Assembly (NCBI GenBank): GCA_016169945.1
Contig: JADLSH010000249.1
Span: 1,860,001 to 1,924,000, forward strand
From: Trachythela sp. YZ-2020
Lineage: Eukaryota > Cnidaria > Anthozoa > Malacalcyonacea > Clavulariidae
Direction: 5' to 3'
DNA length: 64,000 nucleotides
In this document: piece by piece, positions 24,201 to 36,200 of the stretch
How the letters are laid out: the number at the start of each line of letters is the position of its first letter
How positions within the stretch are numbered: position 1 is the first letter of the stretch
Program-made: the position numbers and the translations under genes
Notes under the pieces: model-generated
Told to the model about the DNA's origin: nothing
Seen by the model: the letters and a program-made list of their open reading frames with translations, nothing else
The model's database searches: none

Positions 24201-27200
24201 AATGTGTGTTTTACACGAAGCTATGTTTTTAAATTTTTATGCTTTATCTTTCGCTCCAAACACTGGTTTAAAAGTTGTATTTTTAGCAGAGGTGATCAGG
24301 ACTCTTAAACATAAGTTTCGGCGAAATCCTTTCAATAATTCGCGAGAAAATTGCTTTCGAGTTGACACAGGAGTGAAGCAAATTTGGCAAAAAGCTGGCT
24401 TCGAAAACTACTCTGTCGCACGTTTTGAAGTAAATAAAGTGATCGGTAAGAGCACTGTAGACAATTTACCTCTTCAAATGGAGCTCTGTAACCAAATAAT
24501 CTAGATTTATTGTTTTTATGTATTTCTGACTGCTCGATTTCTACGTACAGGCAGTTAAAATCAAAATGTTTTAGCCGACATTTTGTCAACATGTCCCAGA
24601 AGCATGGCTTCACTTTGATATGGTTTGTCGTGAAAACAAACCCGGTTTACTAGCAACTTTCTCGTTATTTCTCAACAGTATTGACTGTAAAATACTTCTG
24701 CTTTGCTGTTGACTTTAGCTTGGCTATATTTTTGGTTGTGGCCACATGTGTTTATAGAATAGTTGCAAAAATTAGTGTTTTGGTTGCTGTGTGTATGCAA
24801 AAGGTTGTATTTTTAAGAAGCCCTTCATTAAAATAACTGAAAATATATTATTATGCAAAGTCCTTTGTCTGCCCACTACTCCAGACCGTAAGTAGTGACT
24901 ACCAGTGATTGCTGATAGTTGTTAATAAACAGCCCTTTGTCCCATGATATACTGTAGTTCTCCTATAATTGTTTAGGAGCTGTTCATAAGAAAATTTAAA
25001 AATATAGCTTCGTGTAAAATATACATTTTCCGTCCGCCATTTGGCGCGAAATGAAAGAATAACCACTTTTACCGGCATGCATTGCGATAGCTGGAATTGC
25101 CTATTCCCTTAAATTATTTAATGTGGCCTGGTAGTCAGAAAAGACATGGTCGCAACTATTTTGGTTTAATTATTTTACATTTAGGGCTAGTTTATCGCAT
25201 AGCAATAGACTTCCAGTTATTATTCGTATACGAGCAATGGATCAGTCAACTGCTAAATCGGGTACTCAAACCAAACAAGCGCTTAGTTGAACACGAATAG
25301 TTAATGCGATAGTATACATCTATCTGGAGCAGAATTCTCAGATAGAATTGTCCCCCCATGGCTCTCGTACCGCCCATGAAGTATCACTTAGAGGTTAGTA
25401 AGTTTGGAGGTACCTAGGAAAAGGAGGTAGACACTTGGACATAGCTATAACTTCGAGCACTTCATTTATGCGGCAAGCTATCAGAAAGTTCGTGGATAGG
25501 AAATAGGATTGTAAACAACCATTATACATTGCTTTGGGCACCAAACAACGCGCCACGGGTGGCTGAACTGATATGGTCATCGCCATGGTGATGCAAGTCA
25601 GCTAGTTCCTTTTGGATATATTTTTTATACAATTTATTCGAATCCTACAAAATCAACAGAAAGAAATAAGAGCATGTAATTCATGTTTTTCTAAACTTAT
25701 TATCAACAATGCCACCTCCGCTCTTGGGTCAAACCAACGTTAATTGTATGCGCAAGCTATGCCAATAAGCTTTTCCGGATTAGATGATTGCCATCAAAGT
25801 AACATCGGTTAACACATCGGTTGAAAGTAGTATAGAATATGGGGTGTCTGAATCAAAACCGTTGGGGGTTCTGTTACAAACTGGCCCAGAACCCCCAAGT
25901 GATTTTGGTCGATTTATGGCAAAGTGTCTCAAAACCTCCAAGAGACCCCAGGTCGTTTTCCAATTAGTAGATATCTACGCCACGACTACGCAAGTGAGCG
26001 GACACTCAAAGGAATATCAACTATAACAGATATCACAAGTGAGCAGACACTTAAAGGAATATCAACTATTACATATATGACCAGTGAGCAGACACTTAAA
26101 AGAATATCGCGTACTACTACAGATATGACGAGCCAGTTTATTGACGAGAGTATTACCAGACCTGTTCCCGTGCCTAGGACTATAATCACTCCAATACCAT
26201 CGCCTAGGACTATAATCCCTCCAATGCCACCACCTAGAATAACTGAGGCAGCAAAAGCGTTTCGAGGTTTTACCCGCACGTTTAACGTAAGAGTTGTCCA
26301 CAAAAAAACCCTCTTCAACAGCTCTTTGCTTCACGCCGGCCGGGTGTTATTAAACACCTAGAGCATGAGCTTGATAAGGTGAAAGGACTAAATCTCCTAG
26401 AAACACTAAAGATAAAATTCGAGAAGGCGGGTGACAAATTCATGATATACACCACAGGTTACTTCAATAGTAAGTCTGAAGCTATATTGAATAAGGATAT
26501 GATTACAACAGTTTTGTCAAGTAATGTAGAGAGTATCAACACCAAGATAGATCACTATATTGAACTAGGTAGTGGATGGACTGTCAGTGAGGTGCTAAGT
26601 CATCATATAAACGTCTTACAATATAGACCACTAACTGGGAGTAGCTACTTGGCATCTGCAAAACCCTAAGAAAGGACTTGTTAATATTAGGAATGAGGAT
26701 CAAGAGTGCTTTAGATGGTGTCATAAAACCAGACGTGCAGCATAAGACTAGAGTTACGAAACGTGATAGAAATCTAGTTCAAAAGCTTGACTACACTGGG
26801 ATTACATTTCCAGTCTCATTGAAAGATTACAATAAAATTGAGACACAGAATGATATCAAAATCAATGTCTTTGGAATTGAGAGTGGTATTTATCCGATAT
26901 ATATATCTAAAGAGAGATATAATGAAGTTCTAAATTTATTGCTATTATCAGTGGGAGAAAAGAGTCACTATGTCTTGATTAGTGACATTAATCGTCTAAT
27001 GTACTGCCAAACAAGTCATAAGTGTAAGAAGTACTTCTGTTTAAGTTGTTTATAATGCTTTTCTAATGAGATTGTACTATCAAAACACAATGAGGTATGC
27101 CTTGAAATAAACGGAGTCCAAAGTATTCAAATGCCAAAAGCTGGTTTTGTAGTAAATTTTAAGAACCGATCACAAGCAACAAGCATTGCCATTTGTCATA

Positions 27201-30200
27201 TACGCAGATTTCGAGTCAGTAACCGAGAAGCTGAGCGGATGTATTATGCGCATTTGATCATATACAATAGCATGTTAATTTGCGCAATATAAATATTAAA
27301 TATTATTATTATTATGTACACCTAACGACGACAAGTCCTACACTAGCAAGTATCAATCCCATGCACGTAGCATGTGGCTATGGTTATAAGCTCGTTTGCT
27401 GCTACGATGACACTTACACTAAGGACGTGGTGATCTACCGTGGTGAGGATGTTGTGAAGCAGTTCTTAATTGCGATGTTAAAAGAGACAGAATAGTGTAA
27501 GCGTGTTTTTAGAAAGCATTTTAACAAACCAATAAATATGAGACAAGAAGATTAGAACCAGTTTAGATCAGCTACTAAGTGCCATATTTGCGACAAGGAC
27601 TACTCGACTAAAGACACCAGAGTTAGAGACCATTGTCATATCAGCGGTTTGTATCGAGGTAGTGCCCACCAAGAGTGTAACTTAAAGATGAGGATGAAAG
27701 TGGATCAGTTACAAATTCCAGTCTTCTTTCATACCTTGAGAGGCTATGATAGTCATCTGCTGTGCCAGGAGATAGGAAAATTCAAAGACATGGGGATAAT
27801 ATGGAGAAGTATTTAACTATCATGTTTGGTAGCTAGACACATTGTCTTTAAAGACTCACTCCAGTTTATGATGTCTAGTCTTGACAAACTAGTAAGTAAC
27901 ATAAGTGATGAACAACATCTTTGGAGTATCTTTCTTTGGAGTATCTTTTCAACCTTATAGACATCGTCTTTCTTATCGACACTTGATAACTCCTCCTGGT
28001 AGAACTTACCAATTATAGGCTCATCTTCTAGGTCCTCTATTTTATACACATTGGGGTTACCGCGAATGACCTTAGTCACCTTAAACAATTCCTCTGTGAA
28101 GTTTGCCTCATAACCTTTGGTAAAAGTGGATTTATACATGGATATTCTAAGAGAATCACCCACCTTAAATCTAGGTAGTGTAAAGTCACCATATAGTATA
28201 GCGCTGTCCAAACTTCATTCTCATTCTTTTTGCTTACATCTTTTGGCCTCATTAAAATTGTTCTGTGCTTTGTATTGTTATAGTTATAGACTAAAGAGTC
28301 CAAAACATCAATCCATTCATAGATTCCCTTGCCATAGAAGTATTTCCACATAGATGTTTTCAAGGTTCTATTAAATCTTTCGACAATAGCAGCCTTTTTA
28401 TCAGATAGACTGGAGAAGTATTTTATATCATGCTTTTCCAGCAACGATTTAACTCCAATATTGTAAAACTCTTTGCCATCATCAAACTGAGCCATTTTTG
28501 GATACTCACCAAACCGATCTTTTGTTTTAGTAATTCCGTCACAGCTTTGTCATGTTGTTTGTGTCCTTTCGGTAAACAGGTATGGCGAAGGCATACCTAC
28601 TTAAGATTTCAACAGAAGTTAATATCAGATAATATCCCTTATTTTGGTTTTTGTATTTGCACATATCAACAAGATCCATTTGTATTTGCTCACCAAGATA
28701 GTCAACACGTGTTGTTCTAAATGGATGTCTTCTAACAATTTTCTTATAGCGAGTATAAGTGTCTTGTGATCTTAGCCACTCCTTCACCTGCTTCCTGCTG
28801 ATATTTAAACCATCCTCTTGTGCTCTTTGATATAATCTTTCTGCTGACTGATAACCTGTTGCTGGATTATAGTAAATATCTCTTAGCCCTTGTTCTAGCT
28901 CAATGTCTGCAGTCATAAATTACATTAGATAACATTCTTATAGTATTTCACCTATATTAACTGGTCTATTGTTCTGATCTGTGACAATAAAATGCAACTG
29001 ATTTATAACGCCTTTATCTATGGGGACTTTACTCTCTGATTGTTCTGTTGCTATATGTAGTGATATTATACTGTCGTCTTTCTTACCCTCTTCATTGTAA
29101 TTATCACTATTGTTTATAATATTAAGATGAACTTTTATGTATCTAAGCCGAGGTTAATATTAACTTTATCATCACTTGTTGTAGTAGTATTATTCTTAAA
29201 CGTTTTGTTATCATCATTAAATCCTAATAATTTTGCTAATTTTGTTGTTATATTTACAGTTGTTGAGTTATCTGTTTGTATAACACATTTACCATCAATT
29301 GAATTCTTAGATAAAGTGGCTCCATTAGTGAACAGTTTTTGAATGTCATTAAAAGTGTATCTGCCTTTATACATATTAATAACTGTACTGTTTATTGTCA
29401 TTGCAGTAAAATTATGATTGACATCCTCATATTCCCCCAAAAAATCGTAACTAGTAAATGTGTGTACTTTGTTGTTAATATTGATTCTTGAAGCTCAATT
29501 ATTTCACTGGTTCCGTCTATTAATACCGTAAATTTACGCATTCCTATAACCTACAGTATGTTATATGTCCAAGGCATATTATCAGAAGCTAATAGATAGT
29601 AAGAAACAGGAGTTTAGCCTACTTTATCCCAACGCAACAACATCTCGCTTTGAGTTTAGTCTGGATCTTGATAAGAGTAACAAGGTGATAGTTAAGACGT
29701 ATTTTAAGATAGACGAAGAAACGAGCTATGACACGAGCTTGAGATACCTTTATTAATAATCCTGATTGGAATAAGCATTTATATACAAACTACGATAAGC
29801 AGCCATCTAATTTTCCATCAATATGGCTCACTGGAGGAAATATTCAAAGTGTGCCAAAGTCGGAGCATAACTACATTAGTTCATGCCCTAAAGTACACAC
29901 AATTAACCTGCACAATTTCAAGGTATACGTACATCAAAATAGCTACTTCATGAGCAATCTTCCAAAGATTGAAGTCAATATTGGTGTTAGCGAGTTTGAT
30001 GTACTATTTAAAACACGAGCAGGAGTGCTTTATCAGAACTGATATAAAACGCGAGGCGAAGCCGAGTGTTTTGTATCTGATAAAGCACGAACTGCGAGTG
30101 TTTTAAATGGCTTCAAAAACGACCCATCTTATTAGCTCATATAAAAACGAATTTTGAAAATTGTTGTCTTGAAAGCCGAGAAATTTCGACGAGAAAAACG

Positions 30201-33200
30201 AGCGGGTCTTTATCACATATAAAGACACTGATTAAACATTAATTTCTTTTGTGTTTTCTTTATGAATTATTAATGAGTTTTTGAAATTAATAAACCATAT
30301 TTCGCAGCTATTTGTGGAGCATACGTACGTTAGCACATACCTCTCAGGTATAAGCATGCAGCTAAGCATTCAAACGATGTACCTAGTGTCACAAGCAGCA
30401 TTATGAACTTTAATTCACGTCTATTTTTGGATCAAACGGTTTGTCACGTATCCAGATTTACTAAAGCCATACCTTGATAAGTTAGAAGCAGTAAAACATA
30501 CGATACCAAGAAAGGGTACATGGAAATTAGTTCATGACCGGGGAAACAGAGCATCACTAGGACTATATCAACGTCGAGAATTGCTGGCGCATCATAAGAA
30601 ACGTGTCAGAGATGTTCGAGATTGGGTTACAAGTGGAGGAGGATACTATGGCAAACAGTATTATGAATTGGAGGGTCAGAATTTGATTAATAAAAGTGAT
30701 TTTACACGTTCTATATTGAACAAGAGCTCTGGTTTGACTGATACAGGTATTAAGCTATTACAGGAGAGTTGTGAAGCTTACGTATATTCTGTGTTAGGTG
30801 CACAAGCGCGCACTAGATGGCGGATTGTTGGTCAAGGGGCAAAGTCATTACAAACACAAGATATCTTCCGACAAAATTGTGGGAGACGTAATTATACAGA
30901 CTGACACTAGAGTAACACTCTCAAATATGCGAATAGCAATTCAGGATACAAACGTAATTCTAAATGTTGCTATTAAACCTGGAATTTATTTGTATTTGTA
31001 TTTATTTGTATTTAAAATAGATCCCCAGTTAGCTATGATGCTAGTTTACACGAGGTCTACGATATGGTATATTAAGTTATAAGTATATATAAATATAGTT
31101 TACAAGAAACTACGATGCTATACAATATTACAATATAAAATTTAGTCTTAACAATAGCAATAGCAGTGCTTATTCGGTATATATGTCAAATAAACCACGC
31201 TAACTGTCTTCGAAGAGCAGATTTAAAAGCTCTTTTCATTACTATGTGTTTTGTCTCTACACTTAAATTGTTCCAAATTTCTATTCCTCTTGTTGTAAAC
31301 GCTCTAGCAAGGAATGTTTTCTTCTTGTAAACAGGTTTCGTAAGTAGTAACTTATCACCTTTACACTTCGATGCGAATCTTGTCTCATGTTCATGGGTAA
31401 TGATGAGAGGATGAAGGTGCATAAATATAGTAAATGGTTCCTTCCAGTAGAGTGTTCTATGCATAATCATAGCTGTTCTTATGTGTATTCTTTGTCTGAC
31501 CGTTAGCCAGTTCAGTTCATTGTGTAGTTCTTTTCTGGATTTTTCATGAATTTTACAACCTACGATTAATCTAGCGACTTTATTTTGAAGAATTTGAAGA
31601 AAGTCTAAAGAATTCCGATTCAGAGCTGAACCCCAAACCGTACAGCAGTAGTTGAGTTTCGATAGTATAAGTGCATCTGCAATAGATCTTAAAGCAGTTT
31701 TTGGTATGTATTTACTAAATCTATACAACAGACCGAGCGCTTTTGAACAATCCTTCAAAAGACCATCGCAATGGGGTTTCCAACTTAATGCTTCATCCAT
31801 CTGCACTCCCAGAAGTTTAACACATGAATACTGAGTAATGCTTTTGTTCTTTATACTTAGGTTCAGTGGCTGCGCTACTTTAATCCTTTGGCGACCTCCA
31901 ATTAGGATACTCTTAGTTTTCTCCACATTTAGCACCAGACGATTTTTCTGGATCCATTCCTCGACATTAAGTAGATCATTATGAAGATTTTCTGATATTA
32001 AATTGACATTTTCTGCCACCTGGTATGGAGTGCTGTCATCAGCATACAAGGTAATACTAGCTGTATCCAGTACAGATGGTAAATCGTTCATGAATAGACT
32101 AAACAGCATAGGTCCAAGACAACTTCCTTGGGGTACTCCACAGACAATTTTCGTTGGACTAGAAAATTCACCGTTTATGTTAACCATCGAAATTCTGCCA
32201 GTGAGATATGACTTAATCCAGTCGATGGCCCCCTCAGAAAAATTATAGTCTTTCAGTTTCAACAATAGTAAATCATGATCAACTAGATCAAAAGCAGCAC
32301 TAAAGTCTAACAATGCCACACCGGTGAGCAATCCGTTTTCCATGTTTCTTAGACAGTCGTCTGTTAACTGAATTAGTGCTGTCTCTGTACTGTGGTTTTC
32401 TCTGTAGGCATGTTGATTCATCACCATTATTTTGTTCACCGAGAGATACTGATTGATTTGCTGAAATGCTGCTTTCTCATGCAGTTTACTTAGTATATTT
32501 AACAGACTAATAGGACGAGAGTTCTTATCTTCAAAAGGTTTTTTCCTATCTTTAGGAATCGGACACAATTTAGCAATTTTCCATTGATCTGGAAACGTTG
32601 ATGTTGCAAATGAACAATTTAAAATATGCCTGACAGGTTCAGCAATGACTTCAGATGCAATATTAAGTAAATAATTGTCAATATTATCCACTCCGGATGT
32701 TTTACAGATAGGAAGATTACTCAGATGTCCTTTGACAGTAGATAGACTTAGAGGAGTGAATTCAAATGCCGGATGACAAAATTTACCAGCCATGACTTTG
32801 CTAATTGAGTCAGACACGTACTCACGATCGATTACATCGGTCATTTCCGATCTGAACTTCCGAACTTTTTCTTCGAAAAACTTAGAAAAATGATTTGCTA
32901 TATCCTTTGACTTAGTGAAAACCTCTCCGTTACATTCTACGCTTGTTGGTGTGACATGGTTGGATCTACCTAACAGACCGTTGATAGTGTTCCACATAGA
33001 CTTTGGGTTTTTTTCGCTCTTGTTTATGGCGTCCAAATAAAATTCTTTCTTACTATCTCTATTCATTTTTACAACATAGTTTCTCAGTTTTCGATAAACA
33101 GCCCAGTCCGAAAGAAAACCAGATTTTTTTGCTTCTAATTTAGCTGCATCTCTGAGATTCATCAAGTCACGAATTCTTTCCGTTAGCCACGGCGCTGGCC

Positions 33201-36200
33201 TTGCTTTGATCGTAAATTTCTTTAAAGGTGCATAAATATCTACAATGTCCGTAAACAAATGGATGAAAGTATTTAGTGCTTCATTTGGGTCATCTGACAG
33301 TTCGACCAACCAAAACGGAATTAATTTCAGATCGTTAATGAATTTGTCTTTAGAAAAGTGTTTGTAACTACGTTTGTAAACCCAGGCCCAAGTTCAATGA
33401 TTATTAATAAGGAAAAGATAGCTGGATATAATAACATGCTAACAGTCTCTACTAATAAGATGAAATTCGGCTTAAATGAAAATGTTAATTTTATTGGCCT
33501 TCCAAAAAAACAACCAAAAAGATACACCACGAACCCTCAAATCACTTGGATAATCTAGATGATAATGTGACGCCAAGCGTACACCAAAACCCCTCAAATC
33601 ATTTGGATATAATGTGACGCCAAGTGTACCCCAAAAACATGTAGTCAAAGACAACACACAATTATTTTTATTATTTATCTTCTCCGGTCTGACAGCATAT
33701 GCAATATCTGCTATAGTATAATGTATTATGGCTATGAAGGAACTGATGAAAAGCTCTTTGCTTGAAATCATCTAAGTCGGTTCATAAGCGAGATAGATGG
33801 TTTTTAATAAGGTCATAGATTATGTCGATTATCAACACGCTGAAGCTCTCGTCAATGACTTTGTAAAGGTTATTGATTGTATGATTAAAAACAAATTAAT
33901 AAAAGGTAAAAACATCGCAAGATATAACTACTACATTATCCGTCTTTCCAGCCGTAGAAATTTTCCATTGAAAACCCAACCTAACGATCTCAAAGCAGGT
34001 ACAATGACAAAGCAGACGTTCGATGATCGTCTATTCGGAAAAATATATCCAATATTAGGTTGGAATAATAATTGCTAATGCAAATGAAGTGTAAATCCAA
34101 TTGAAGGACAATTGCCCATCTTCGACTAATCGCCTCATCAATTACCTTCTCTAGAGATGATAATCTCTCTATAAGGATTATATAAATATCAGTAGTATCT
34201 GGATCACACATCATCACGTAAATGGAGATGATAATCTCATCTATCAACTCTTGGTATCTCTCTCTATAAGGATTATATAAATATCAGTAGTATCTGGATC
34301 ACACATCATCACGTAAATGGAGATGATAATCTCATCTATCAACTCTTGGTATCTCCGAATTTTCATGACTAGTTTACGATCGTCTAGTTGTCTTAGTGAA
34401 CTCGTGATATCTGTAGTACGCGATATTCCTTTAAGTGTCTGCTCACTCGTCATATCTGTAATAGTTGATATTCCTTTAAGTGTCTGTTCACTTGTCATAT
34501 CTGTAATAGTTGATATTCCTTTAAGTGTCCGCTCACATGCGTAGTCGTGGCACAGATATCTACTAATTGAAAAACGACCTGAGGTTCTGAGACACTTTGC
34601 CATAAAGCCGGCCAAAATCACTTGGAGGTTATGAACCAGTTTTAATGCCTTGGGGGTTCTCGTCCAAAATCACTTGGGGGTTCTGTGACACTTTGCCATG
34701 AATCGACCAAAATCACTTGGGGGTTCTGGACCAGTTTGAACCGGTTTTTTGTAACAGAACCGCCAACGTTTTTTATTCAGACACTCCACATTCTATACTA
34801 CTTTTGACACTATATAAAAATGAAATAACGAGCAACTGAAATGCTTTGAAAACAGAACAAGGCTGAGAATAATATGTTGAGAATATCTAACAATGTGTTT
34901 GCTAGTCATTAAACGGTTTAAAAGTGATTAAGCCAAGTTTTGGAACGGTTGACACTTTTTATATAAATATATCTGATATACTATAGTGATTTTTAGAGTT
35001 GAGTGTCAATCGATACACTTCACACAATTTTACATACTTTTTGGGATAGAACAACCAGTAATATATCAACACAGGCTCACTAAACACTTTCTTCTAGTAG
35101 TTACTGTGAAAAAATGGTATACGATTCACTGTGTCAACTGTGTGTCAACCGAACACGTGTTTGAAGTTTCTTATATTACATACATGTTTGACGTCCTAAA
35201 TAATAGATCTATATTCAATCACAGCCTCAATGCGCCTCGACATACATAATAAATGATCATAATAAATAAAATTAACTTGTACTGGTATTTGGAGTTTAGA
35301 TTTACGCGATTCTCCCTTACACTCCAGCCACGGTTCTTGATATATTTTTTATTAGCAATTGCTTGATGGCCTATATATAGTTGCTATTTTACTCTGTGGA
35401 AAAATTCCCCTTGGGATTCCTAGCCATTTTAGCAATTTTTAGAATATAATATGTGTTTCCATACTTAAGAAGGTAACAAGTGCCTGCGTTTCGTCAGATA
35501 TATTTTCCTCAAAGACCATGTTAGTATACACTGTAACAAAACAACGACAGACGCTATAAAGTAATAACACAGACAAATTGTACAATTTCGTCTAATATGC
35601 GCGGCTCATACGCAGTGTCCATCAATTTCCCCGTGCATTTTCCTGAACAATAATCGATGTCGCTAATTTTTCAGATAAATGTGCATTTCACGCTTGCATA
35701 GACCAGTTTCATTAATATATACGTCTTGACGTACTTCCCTCCTAATAAATCGCCTATGTTTATAACGATCACGTTATATTTCAAATATATTGACCAAAGC
35801 ACACATAGGAAACGAAATATTATATGTCAATGCAATTCGTAAATATGTTACGCTAAATGCTATTTGAATTTCATGAAAATACTTTGAAAAATACGCTTTG
35901 ACTCAAGGAGGTTATAGATGCCTTTCAGACAATCACTTTCAAAAGTTGTTGGGACACCTGCAGTTTTAGATCATAGGTCAATCTGTACACTTGTAACACA
36001 CATTAATCTCCCTCCCCCCGTCCCCAATCAATGTTGGTTTCCCAATTTAAGACCATACCGCATCAAATATGATACTGAATATTTTGGACACAACATTGAT
36101 TCGGGGGCGGGGGGATCGAAGTTTGTGAATATTATAGGTATTTGGGGCATCTGTCCCAACACATTTGAAAAGGATTGTAGACACATTTCACTCTCCTCTG

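Larger units (their letters stand above)
25826..34802. mobile_element. Polinton/Maverick, internally deleted, LINE-interrupted
   Basis: Inverted ends AGTAGTATAGAAT...GTGTCTG at both borders, with terminal repeats of about 310 bp (left) and 410 bp (right), enclose Polinton genes: the PolB N-terminal part, a retrovirus-type integrase, a virion-type protein and several unknown frames. Full Polintons are usually 15-20 kb. This one is 9.0 kb including a ~2.3 kb LINE, so most of PolB and the ATPase, protease and major capsid genes are missing. All genes are broken. The expected 6-bp target duplication is not recognisable. Polintons are self-synthesising transposons related to virus-like ancestors; this copy cannot be functional. 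Confidence 0.85.

Noticed and set aside
24202..24613. Two overlapping frames inside the 983-bp TIR element considered as a THAP-like or transposase gene
   Set aside because: Neither frame has the C2CH or catalytic motifs; the Cys spacing does not fit.
34244..34621. 125-codon minus-strand frame with 15-residue repeats
   Set aside because: It is the right TIR copy of the Polinton minisatellite plus the 95-bp duplication, not an independent gene.
25784..34802. Intact virus-like provirus
   Set aside because: Capsid, ATPase, protease and the polymerase palm are missing or unrecognisable, and the remaining genes are frameshifted; it is a decayed Polinton.
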